A stretch of 5,760 nucleotides of DNA from Chloroflexota bacterium (GCA_003695455.1 RFJF01000019.1:1-5760), one strand, 5' to 3'. Positions 1 to 5,724 are shown, counted from the first letter of the stretch. The notes: generated by a model not told the origin, from the letters alone. Numbers and translations: made by a program.

Positions 1-57
1 CCCTGACCGATGTTCACCACACAATTTTATCATTTTTGGGAATTGCCGGCGCCGATT

Positions 58-1260
58 CTAATTTTTCCGGCGCGGTCTGAGCAGCGACAGAAAAGAATTC
101 CGGTCCAGCAATTTTGATGCACCGGAATCCGGGACCGGCAGTACCGGGTCGCCGGGGGCGGCGTTGGGGATGGGCAGCAGCCGCGCCGAGAGAGGCCGGT
201 TGCCGGCAACGGCCAGCGCGGCCATATCAAGCAGAATTGAGGCGATGGTATCGGCGGGGGTATCTCCGGGAAGGGGTACCATGTCCAGTCCGGTGCTGCC
301 CACCGCCGCGTATTGCAGCAGGTCACTCACACTCAGCCGCCCTTCGGCGGCGCTTTGGGTAATGGCCGGGTCATCGAGCACGGGCAGCCGCACCCCGGAT
401 ATATGCTGGTGCGGAATGGCGGTTTGTTGCACGGCTTGGGCCAAAAACATTACGGTAAACAGCGTGCCACTGCCGCCAAATTTATCAACCCCCAACTTCT
501 CAATGGCCGCCCCCAAGCCATCTTTGCGGCCAAAATGGGGCGTCAACGAAAAGTCAATCCCCCTGAATTCAACCTGATGGTCATCCACCAAATCATCCAC
601 AATTTCCAAAATGTAATTGGCGGCGCTTTCAACGGCCTCAACCAGCCGGATTTTGGCCTCGGCCAGATTCCGCGCCGAGGCCACAGCATCGCAGGCCACA
701 TCGGCCGCTTCTACCGCCAGCGCAAAACAGGGCCGGCTGCCCTGTTGGTAGGCCGTTGCAATGTACGGCGAGTGAGGCGGCACATTTGCCAGCGCCGCCA
801 GCCGCAGATTGCCCCGCCCGCCGGGGGTTGCCTGCGCCACCTGCCGGATGACCTGCCCTATATCTCGCGCGGCGGCCAGGTTGATTCCACTGCGGGCGCT
901 GGCAAACAGCACCCCGGAATATATTTTTTGGGTTTGGGTAATCAGTTGGGGCAAAGCGTGGATGGACAGCAGCAGCGACAACGGTGTGGTAGCCACCACC
1001 GGCCCAATTGATACAGCGTCGATACGGTGCTTGACGGCAAGCGTTTCCAGCCGATGTGCAAATTCCAGCAGCAACGCCGGTTCCGGAAATCCCAGCACAT
1101 CCAAAAATGGCGGCGTGGCAATTCCCAGCGTGCCAACCTCAATACCGGCCTGTGTAAACCGGTGGCGGGCATCGGTCAACAGCCGGCCGGCACTGGCAAC
1201 AGAGCCTTCATCAAACGGCCAGTTGAGAGGAACAAATTGGGTGAGGTTTCTGATTTTCAC
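58..1260 (-). CDS. DUF711 (UPF0210) family protein
   Basis: This is a DUF711/UPF0210 protein of about 400 residues, a usual length for the family. The family is related by fold to pyruvate formate-lyase-like barrels, and its biochemical role is not established. Counting from the chosen start, visible family-like segments are SGINLAA near residue 123, GIDFSLTPHFG near 235, FGGSGTLF near 261, and GSTGLDMVPLPGDTP near 322, followed by a helix ending in NRPLSARL. The frame also opens further upstream at TTG 1275. I chose GTG at 1260 because GGTGAGG (1272-1266) lies 5 nt before it, and the protein then begins MKIRNLT, which resembles family N termini. TTG has no Shine-Dalgarno sequence. The stop is TAG. 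The protein looks soluble, with no signal peptide or membrane segment. It follows the sugar dehydrogenase by about 80 bp on the same strand and could be co-transcribed, but a functional link is not evident. Family assignment is firm; function is unknown. Confidence 0.88.
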   Translation of the reverse strand: MKIRNLTQFVPLNWPFDEGSVASAGRLLTDARHRFTQAGIEVGTLGIATPPFLDVLGFPEPALLLEFAHRLETLAVKHRIDAVSIGPVVATTPLSLLLSIHALPQLITQTQKIYSGVLFASARSGINLAAARDIGQVIRQVAQATPGGRGNLRLAALANVPPHSPYIATAYQQGSRPCFALAVEAADVACDAVASARNLAEAKIRLVEAVESAANYILEIVDDLVDDHQVEFRGIDFSLTPHFGRKDGLGAAIEKLGVDKFGGSGTLFTVMFLAQAVQQTAIPHQHISGVRLPVLDDPAITQSAAEGRLSVSDLLQYAAVGSTGLDMVPLPGDTPADTIASILLDMAALAVAGNRPLSARLLPIPNAAPGDPVLPVPDSGASKLLDRNSFLSLLRPRRKN

Positions 1261-1265
1261 GGTAG

Positions 1266-1272
1266 CCTCACC
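1266..1272 (-). promoter_or_regulatory. Ribosome binding site deciding the GTG start of the DUF711 gene
   Basis: On the minus strand GGTGAGG ends 5 nt before GTG 1260. Its GAGG core is a reasonable Shine-Dalgarno sequence. It overlaps the codons that follow the alternative TTG 1275, which has no such site upstream, so it favours the shorter protein. Confidence 0.55.
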
Positions 1273-1341
1273 CAATCACTGAGTTGTTAGCGCAACGGTG
1301 TGGATTGGCACATCGCGTCTCACAATCTTTGGCCGCTGGTT

Positions 1342-2730
1342 TTACCTGTCCGGGGCCATGTACTTTGAACCGACCGCCAGGTAGCCAATTCCGTGTTTGA
1401 GCAGGTAATTGTAATTGGCAATCATGCGGCGGCCGTCAATCACCAGATAGGGCGGCGATACCAGTTTTTCAATGGTGCCGGCCACGCCTCTGAATTCTTC
1501 CCAGTCTGTGGTGATGAAGAGCGCATCGCTGTTGGTAATGGCATCTTTTACGGAATCGTGGTAGGTGATTTTTTCAAACAGGTTGTTGTTTTGGGGGTTG
1601 AAGAAATGTTTGGCCTCTTCAATGGCCAGCGGGTCGTAGGCCTGAATGGCCTTGACGCCGCGGCCCAGCAGAGCCTCTACCACTTTCAATGCCGACGAAT
1701 CCCGCATATCGTTGGTGCGCTTTTTGAAGGCCAGCCCCAGCAGAGCAATGGTTTTGTTGTTAAAATTGAAACCGGCCTCGTTGACGGCGCGGTCCACCAG
1801 ATAGGTTTTCTGGTATTCGTTGATGTCGTACACATCTTTGAGCAGGCCATAGGGCTGGCTTTGCTGCCGCAACTGGTAAATCAGCGATTGAATATCTTTG
1901 CCAAAGCAACTTCCGCCGGCGCCGTTACTTACGTAAGACCCCCACGTGCTGATGCGGTCATCGCTGGTGACGCCGCGCTTCAGGTCTTCCATCACAATGC
2001 CGTCAAAGGTTTCGCCCAGCCGTGCCCCCACTCCGTTCCAGAAGGAAATGTAAGTCAGCAACAGCGTGTTAGAAACATATTTGATGGCTTCGGCGGTTTC
2101 GGGGGTGGTTTCGGTGTAGGCAATGCGCACGTGGTTAACGTACTGAGAATAGACGTTGCGCAAAATCTCAAAATCTTCCGGGGTGTCTGCCCCCACCACA
2201 ACCCGGTCCGGCTTGCGCGATTTCTCGACCGCGTCACCTTCGGGCAGAAATTCCGGGTTTGAGGCCACACCAAAGTTGGGCACATTGTGTTGGTTGAGGA
2301 TATTTTGCAGCAACCGTGCCGTGCCAATGGGCACGGTACTTTTGTTGATGAGCACCACCCGGCGCGTATCCTCTCGCTGGGCCAGCAGGCTGCCCAAATA
2401 ACCAACGGCATCCTTGTAGTAGCTCAAATTGGTTGAGCCATCCAGATTGGGGGGCGTGGGCAGGCACAGGAAAATGGCATCGGTGCCGTTAATCACCGAT
2501 TCGATATCATCCGGGCCAATAAAGAACAGGTAGCGATTGTGAGTTTCAAGAATAATTGAGGATAACCCCGGCTCGTTCACGTACCGTTCAATTTTTGCGC
2601 GGTCGCGGCTGTTATACGAGGCAATTTTTTCTTTGTCAATATCGTAGGCGTAAACCTCGTGACCCGACTCTGACAGGACAGCGGCGTGGGTGAGGCCCAC
2701 AAACCCTGTGCCAACCACAATTATTTTCAT
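1342..2730 (-). CDS. UDP-glucose/GDP-mannose dehydrogenase family protein (UDP-glucose 6-dehydrogenase-like)
   Basis: This is a cytosolic NAD-dependent nucleotide-sugar dehydrogenase of 462 residues, within the family's usual length. Members oxidise a sugar C6 hydroxyl twice, typically UDP-glucose to UDP-glucuronate, for polysaccharide or glycolipid synthesis. The N-terminal Rossmann fold has GTGFVG at 7-12 and acidic D30. Further motifs are CLPTPPNLDG (89-98), NKSTVPIGTA (129-138) and SNPEFLPEGDAV (157-168, likely catalytic E160). The dimerisation helix has ETAEAIKYVSN (211-221, K217 and N221). The nucleophile motif is GGSCFGKD (272-279, C275), and the C-terminal UDP-binding domain has LAFKKRTNDMRDSSAL (333-348). 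The nucleophile motif is usually GGSCFPKD; here glycine replaces proline, and the segment before it (TWGSYVSNGA) departs from the usual proline/glycine-rich lead-in. The substrate may therefore not be UDP-glucose, and I give no gene symbol. ATG 2730 has a good Shine-Dalgarno sequence 9 nt upstream and places the Rossmann motif at the usual position. Family assignment is very secure; substrate is inference. Confidence 0.95.
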   Translation of the reverse strand: MKIIVVGTGFVGLTHAAVLSESGHEVYAYDIDKEKIASYNSRDRAKIERYVNEPGLSSIILETHNRYLFFIGPDDIESVINGTDAIFLCLPTPPNLDGSTNLSYYKDAVGYLGSLLAQREDTRRVVLINKSTVPIGTARLLQNILNQHNVPNFGVASNPEFLPEGDAVEKSRKPDRVVVGADTPEDFEILRNVYSQYVNHVRIAYTETTPETAEAIKYVSNTLLLTYISFWNGVGARLGETFDGIVMEDLKRGVTSDDRISTWGSYVSNGAGGSCFGKDIQSLIYQLRQQSQPYGLLKDVYDINEYQKTYLVDRAVNEAGFNFNNKTIALLGLAFKKRTNDMRDSSALKVVEALLGRGVKAIQAYDPLAIEEAKHFFNPQNNNLFEKITYHDSVKDAITNSDALFITTDWEEFRGVAGTIEKLVSPPYLVIDGRRMIANYNYLLKHGIGYLAVGSKYMAPDR

Positions 2731-2739
2731 TGTTTAAAT

Positions 2740-2745
2740 CTCCTT
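2740..2745 (-). promoter_or_regulatory. Ribosome binding site of the sugar dehydrogenase
   Basis: On the minus strand AAGGAG stands 9 nt before ATG 2730, a near-ideal sequence and spacing that confirms the start. Confidence 0.75.
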
Positions 2746-2789
2746 CAACAGTAGAGTGGACGCGTGCAGGCATAGTGTCACTAATAACA

Positions 2790-2795
2790 ATTGTA
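2790..2795 (-). promoter_or_regulatory. Weak candidate -10 box upstream of the sugar dehydrogenase
   Basis: The minus strand reads TACAAT, matching five of six bases of the sigma-70-type -10 consensus, about 59 nt before ATG 2730. No good -35 box lies at 16-18 bp; the best is TTAGCC at 19 bp. The 169-bp gap before this gene makes a separate promoter plausible, but support is weak. Confidence 0.25.
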
Positions 2796-2821
2796 CCCTG
2801 ACGCGCCGCAATTCGGCTAAT

Positions 2822-2846
2822 TTCTGTGCCACAGTTTAACACAGAA
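2822..2846. repeat. Inverted repeat with nested palindrome in the 2731-2899 intergenic region
   Basis: TTCTGTG (2822-2828) is repeated in reverse complement as CACAGAA (2840-2846), with an 11-nt loop. The left arm also forms a perfect odd-centred palindrome, CTGTGCCACAG (2824-2834), so the CTGTG arm has two possible partners. No T-run follows on the minus strand, so this is not a good intrinsic terminator for the FAD gene. It could be an operator upstream of the dehydrogenase, a weak hairpin, or chance. Confidence 0.4.
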
Positions 2847-2867
2847 TGATGGGAGTAAAATCTAAAT

Positions 2868-2886
2868 TCAGTTAGTAATCAGTTAG
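2868..2886. repeat. Direct repeat TCAGTTAG, two copies, 11-bp period
   Basis: TCAGTTAG occurs at 2868-2875 and 2879-2886, separated by TAA, giving an 11-bp period close to one DNA helical turn. It lies just downstream of the FAD gene stop. The spacing suits a regulator bound to one face of the helix, but two 8-bp copies can also arise by local slippage. Confidence 0.5.
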
Positions 2887-2899
2887 AGTGAGCGCAAAT

Positions 2900-4210
2900 T
2901 CAGGCTGATGACGGATCGCCCATCATTTGACGCGCCACGCGCCGGCCAATTTCAACCGCGTAGTTTGTGCCCCGGTCCCAGGGATAAACCTGGCTCATGC
3001 TGGCCCAAAACAGGCCGGGAATCGGCGTTTTGAGCGGCGGAATATTCCGGCTGTGGTTTACCGGTGGAATGGGCTGGGCGTATTTAGTTTTAAAAAGCCA
3101 GCTTTCTTTGACCCAACTCTCATTAAAATTGGGGTTAAAGTTGCGCAGGGCCGGCAAAAAACGGGTCAGAAGTTCATCTTTGCCCAGCGAGAAATATTCG
3201 TGGTCCGGGTTGAGGTAATCGCCGCAGTAAATAATGTGGTCGTTATCATAATGGACGGGGTCAATAAAGTTGGTGTGTTCAACCAGCGCCAAAAAAGGCG
3301 TGCCTTCTTCTTTGGGCAGGTTAATCCAGTAATGTTTGTCTGTGAGGGGGTGTTTGAGGGCCAGCACCGTGACCACAGCGCCCATTGATTTGAGTTGCCC
3401 GAGCGATGCCAGATAGCCGGCGGGCAGCGCAGGTGTGAGTTGGCCCAACAGCGGCGGCGAAACCGTGGCCAAAACCTGATCAAAGGTCTCCGGCCCGGCC
3501 GGTTCCATTTCGGCCTTGAAACTGACCTGCAACTGCCCGTTGGGTTGGGGAGCAATGGCGGTGGTGGGGGTATTCAAACGCACGGTGGCACCGCGTTCCT
3601 GCACGGCGCGGGTTAATGCATCAATAAATGCCTGAAACCCGCCCTCAAAATATCCCAGCCGGGTTGTCCGCGAGTGGACCCGCGCCCAGAACCAGGCCAT
3701 GTTGACGTCGCGGTAATAGTCGCCAAATTTTCCCACCAGCAGCGGTTTCCACAGAATATTGTAGGCAGTGTCTCCCATGGTGCGGCGCAGCCAGCGGTCG
3801 GCGGTTTCTTTCTCCATGGCCTGCCAGTTTTTGCTGAAGCGCAGGTAAAGCCCCACCAGCCCAAAGCGTAATTTGGGAACAAGCGGCAACAACGGCGAAA
3901 ACAGGACGGTGGTTGGGCTATCAAAGGGATAAATTTTGCCGCGGGTGTAAATGGAGGTGGTGGGGCGCGGAAAGAAGAGCTTGTCGGTTACGCCCAGTTC
4001 ACGGATAATCTGCTGGATGTGGACATCAGACTGAAACCAGTGGTGGTAGTACTGTTCAAGGTGCCAATCCCAACGATTAGATTTAAAACCGGCAGCCAAC
4101 CCGCCGGCGTAGGGCGCGGCCTCAAAAATGGTTACATCGTGTCCCGCGCCAGACAGGTCAAAGGCGGCAGACAGGCCGGCAATGCCGGCGCCAATAATTG
4201 CAATTTTCAT
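2900..4210 (-). CDS. FAD-dependent oxidoreductase, protoporphyrinogen oxidase/amine oxidase-like (NAD(P)-binding Rossmann type)
   Basis: This is a 436-residue flavoprotein of the large superfamily containing amine oxidases, protoporphyrinogen oxidase, phytoene desaturases and UDP-galactopyranose mutase. The N-terminal dinucleotide-binding motif is GAGIAGLSAAFDL (7-19), followed by E30, which should bind the FAD ribose, and a GG pair at 37-38. A LEQYYHHWFQSD segment (51-62) and RGKIYPFDSP (90-99) match a subgroup of uncharacterised protoporphyrinogen oxidase-like proteins. KPLLVGKFGDYYRDVNMAWFWAR (155-177) and GYFEGGFQAF (186-195) are also typical of that subgroup. The C-terminal FAD-binding segment is PGLFWASMSQVYPWDRGTNYAVEIGRRVA (398-426). 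There is no signal peptide. Several hydrophobic stretches, such as 101-124, may contact membrane or a lipid substrate. The gene starts 43 bp after the membrane protein, suggesting one transcript, and lies upstream of the sugar dehydrogenase. Context argues for envelope glycan or glycolipid work rather than haem synthesis, since no other haem genes are near. The substrate cannot be read from the sequence. Confidence 0.9.
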   Translation of the reverse strand: MKIAIIGAGIAGLSAAFDLSGAGHDVTIFEAAPYAGGLAAGFKSNRWDWHLEQYYHHWFQSDVHIQQIIRELGVTDKLFFPRPTTSIYTRGKIYPFDSPTTVLFSPLLPLVPKLRFGLVGLYLRFSKNWQAMEKETADRWLRRTMGDTAYNILWKPLLVGKFGDYYRDVNMAWFWARVHSRTTRLGYFEGGFQAFIDALTRAVQERGATVRLNTPTTAIAPQPNGQLQVSFKAEMEPAGPETFDQVLATVSPPLLGQLTPALPAGYLASLGQLKSMGAVVTVLALKHPLTDKHYWINLPKEEGTPFLALVEHTNFIDPVHYDNDHIIYCGDYLNPDHEYFSLGKDELLTRFLPALRNFNPNFNESWVKESWLFKTKYAQPIPPVNHSRNIPPLKTPIPGLFWASMSQVYPWDRGTNYAVEIGRRVARQMMGDPSSA

Positions 4211-4218
4211 GGATGCTC

Positions 4219-4238
4219 TCTGGTTGACTCTGGTTGAC
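4219..4238. repeat. Perfect tandem duplication of a 10-bp unit before the FAD oxidoreductase gene
   Basis: TCTGGTTGAC occurs twice in tandem with no mismatch (4219-4228 and 4229-4238), within the 43-bp gap between the membrane protein and the FAD gene. The copy nearer the gene ends 8 nt before ATG 4210. On the minus strand the unit reads GTCAACCAGA, and the only Shine-Dalgarno-like bases, AGAGAG, straddle its end. The repeat therefore occupies the translation-initiation region. The 10-bp period means one copy more or fewer would leave all reading frames intact. Confidence 0.85.
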
Positions 4239-4253
4239 AGGTGGTGGGCCAGG

Positions 4254-5345
4254 TTAATGGCTCGCGCGCTTGTTGTGCGTTTTGAGCGTCATTTGAACGG
4301 TATTTTCAATGTTTTCCGGCGAGGCCGGGGGTGGCTGGGCAGAGCCGTCCGGTAACTGAGACTGGTTGATGGCGTGGTCAATGTCCTGCCAGCTCAGGCT
4401 TTCTTTCAGCATGTAATAAAATCCCAACAGTGTGATGGGCAGCCACAACGCCGCATGCAGAACCAGCGTGTAGGCCGCGGCAACGGTGGCATCTACGCCA
4501 AACACCTTGAGCACCTCGATGCCGGGCCCGTCGAAGGTGCCAATGTAGCCCGGCGCAGAAGGTAACGTGGTTGCCAGGTTAACCACGCCATTCATCAGCA
4601 TAAGCGCAAAGAAGCTCACAGTAAAGTTGAAGGCATGCATCACAAACCAGTATTTTACGGTTTCAAGCAACCAGACCACCACCGATGTAAAAAAGACCAT
4701 AAAAACGTCTTTAATGTTGGATAAACTGCTCAACCCCTGCATAAACCTGTCTGCAAAGCGCAGCAGTTTGTCCTGCACAGAAACGGGCGCAAATGTTAAA
4801 ATCCCCCAACTGTAAAGCCGGCGGCTGGCCGAGGGGCGGGCAGCCATCACCAAAAAAACAAGCAGCGCACCCAAAAAAGCCAAACTGGCCAGAATGACCG
4901 TTTGCCGCAGCCAGCCGGGCAGGTCCGGCACCGTGGGCAGGGCCACAAACACAAAGAGTAACATCACCAGCCCGTCAAAAATGCGCTCAACCAGAATGGT
5001 GGCAATACTGGCGCTCACGCTAACGCCTTCTTTCTTTTTGAGCACGTAAGCGCGCAAAATTTCGCCAATGCGGAAGGGGTAAATATTGTTACCCATGTAG
5101 CCAATAACCACTACCGGCCACATAGACCGCAGTGAAATGGGCTTGATAGGACGCAGCAGGTAGTGCCAGCGCCAGGTTCTGGCCCAAACAGCCACAAAAT
5201 AAACGGCCACACCGGGAACAAGCCACCAATAGTTGGCGGTTTTCATTGCCTGCCAAACATGGCGTAAATCCAGACCACGCAAGGCAATAATAAGAAAAAG
5301 GGCGCTAATAGCAGCGCCCAGCCAGAATCGCCAGTTTTTCAACAT
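4254..5345 (-). CDS. UPF0104 / lysylphosphatidylglycerol synthase TM-domain family membrane protein (flippase-like)
   Basis: This is an integral inner-membrane protein of 363 residues with about eight hydrophobic helices, near residues 7-23, 40-57, 75-92, 123-140, 149-168, 212-235, 243-262 and 286-312. It belongs to the family that shares the transmembrane flippase domain of lysylphosphatidylglycerol synthase. Family signatures are MGNNIYPFRIGEILRAYVLKKKEG (84-107) followed by ATILVERIFDGL (115-126), and LPSAPGYIGTFDGPG (261-275). The C-terminal aminoacyl-transferase domain of true MprF proteins is absent, so lysyl transfer to lipid is not expected. Members often sit in glycan or glycolipid clusters and are thought to move or handle lipid-linked intermediates. 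The last 50 residues are hydrophilic and proline-rich in part (QPPPASP). ATG 5345 has no recognisable Shine-Dalgarno sequence, but a candidate promoter ends 7 nt before it. The gene is separated from the SWIM gene by a terminator and probably leads the transcript that includes the FAD gene. Confidence 0.9.
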   Translation of the reverse strand: MLKNWRFWLGAAISALFLIIALRGLDLRHVWQAMKTANYWWLVPGVAVYFVAVWARTWRWHYLLRPIKPISLRSMWPVVVIGYMGNNIYPFRIGEILRAYVLKKKEGVSVSASIATILVERIFDGLVMLLFVFVALPTVPDLPGWLRQTVILASLAFLGALLVFLVMAARPSASRRLYSWGILTFAPVSVQDKLLRFADRFMQGLSSLSNIKDVFMVFFTSVVVWLLETVKYWFVMHAFNFTVSFFALMLMNGVVNLATTLPSAPGYIGTFDGPGIEVLKVFGVDATVAAAYTLVLHAALWLPITLLGFYYMLKESLSWQDIDHAINQSQLPDGSAQPPPASPENIENTVQMTLKTHNKRASH

Positions 5346-5352
5346 AGAAGCT

Positions 5353-5380
5353 ATTTTACCATTGAGATGAAAATGGGCAA
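5353..5380 (-). promoter_or_regulatory. Candidate promoter of the flippase-like gene, possibly giving a leaderless mRNA
   Basis: On the minus strand a -35-like TTGCCC (5380-5375, four of six consensus bases) and a -10-like TAAAAT (5358-5353, five of six) are separated by 16 bp. They lie between the terminator of the previous gene and ATG 5345. Only 7 nt separate the -10 box from the ATG, so transcription would begin at or next to the start codon. That agrees with the lack of a Shine-Dalgarno sequence. Confidence 0.5.
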
Positions 5381-5402
5381 ATCAGAAGCTTCGGTGAAAA
5401 AC

Positions 5403-5436
5403 AAAAAAGGCCATTGCGGTTTTGCAATGGCCTTTT
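5403..5436 (-). terminator. Intrinsic terminator of the SWIM zinc-finger gene
   Basis: A perfect 13-bp inverted repeat has arms at 5405-5417 (AAAAGGCCATTGC) and 5424-5436 around a 6-nt loop. On the minus strand the hairpin runs into six T residues (5408-5403). It begins 16 nt after the SWIM stop codon. The plus-strand reading also ends in four T, so it may act in both directions, but no plus-strand gene approaches it here. Confidence 0.93.
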
Positions 5437-5452
5437 GCAGTGATATTGAGTT

Positions 5453-5707
5453 TTATGCCGGCATAGGCACAGCATCGGCGGGTTCAACCGAGCCAACCAA
5501 AATACGTTCTAACGTCATGACGTGTGAGCAAACGCCACGGCTCTCAAAAAATTTGCAATCGCAGTTCCAGTGACCATCACGGTAGGTAATCTTGTGAGAT
5601 TTGTGATCGCCTTCAAAGGAAACTTCAAAATGCTCAAACTTCACCCGTTCCGGTTCATGGGCGTAAAGCATTGCCTTTTCAATTTTCCCGATCATACTGG
5701 AATCCAT
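5453..5707 (-). CDS. Small stand-alone SWIM zinc-finger protein
   Basis: This is an 84-residue protein whose core is a SWIM-type zinc-binding motif, CxCx8CxH: C49, C51, C60 and H62, within WNCDCKFFESRGVCSHVM. SWIM domains bind zinc and usually mediate DNA or protein contacts, mostly as parts of SWI2/SNF2 ATPases, MULE transposases or MEKK1. Here nothing else is fused. The N terminus (IGKIEKAMLYAHEPERVKFEHFEVSFEGDH) looks like a helix followed by strands leading into the finger. The tail after residue 72 is short and proline/alanine-rich. I recall similar short proteins from Chloroflexota; their role is unknown to me. ATG 5707 is preceded by a perfect AGGAGG 11 nt upstream. A second Met at residue 5 is less likely because it is farther from that site. 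A strong terminator follows, so the gene appears to be its own unit, at least on its 3' side. Confidence 0.85.
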   Translation of the reverse strand: MDSSMIGKIEKAMLYAHEPERVKFEHFEVSFEGDHKSHKITYRDGHWNCDCKFFESRGVCSHVMTLERILVGSVEPADAVPMPA

Positions 5708-5718
5708 TGATTATTTTA

Positions 5719-5724
5719 CCTCCT
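5719..5724 (-). promoter_or_regulatory. Ribosome binding site of the SWIM gene
   Basis: The minus strand reads AGGAGG, a perfect Shine-Dalgarno core, 11 nt before ATG 5707. The spacing is slightly long, which favours the first rather than the second in-frame ATG. The A/T-rich spacer contains GGTAAAATA. Confidence 0.75.

Noticed and set aside
313..1011. A 232-codon plus-strand frame antisense to the DUF711 gene
   Set aside because: Its translation is rich in Gln, Gly, His and Arg without any motif, and the opposite strand encodes a clear DUF711 protein.
1261..1275. TTG 1275 as the start of the DUF711 gene
   Set aside because: No Shine-Dalgarno sequence precedes it, while GTG 1260 has one at good spacing and yields a typical MKIR N terminus.
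1393..2262. A 289-codon open frame on the plus strand, antisense to the sugar dehydrogenase
   Set aside because: It lies wholly inside a gene with full family motifs, its translation is low-complexity and shows no recognisable domain, and it has no good ribosome site. It is an antisense shadow.
2636..2842. A 68-codon minus-strand frame spanning the intergenic gap into the dehydrogenase start
   Set aside because: It overlaps the true gene out of frame, has no motif, and its inner part is the Rossmann region read in the wrong frame.
2900..4210. Calling the FAD enzyme a protoporphyrinogen oxidase (hemG/hemY)
   Set aside because: Similarity is to the broad superfamily and to an uncharacterised subgroup. 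There are no haem-pathway neighbours, so a specific function would be overreach.
4254..5345. Calling the membrane protein MprF (lysylphosphatidylglycerol synthase)
   Set aside because: Only the transmembrane flippase-like domain is present; the soluble aminoacyl-transferase domain is missing.
5367..5573. A 68-codon plus-strand frame running through the terminator into the SWIM gene
   Set aside because: It crosses a perfect terminator hairpin and is antisense to the zinc-finger codons; the translation has no recognisable feature.
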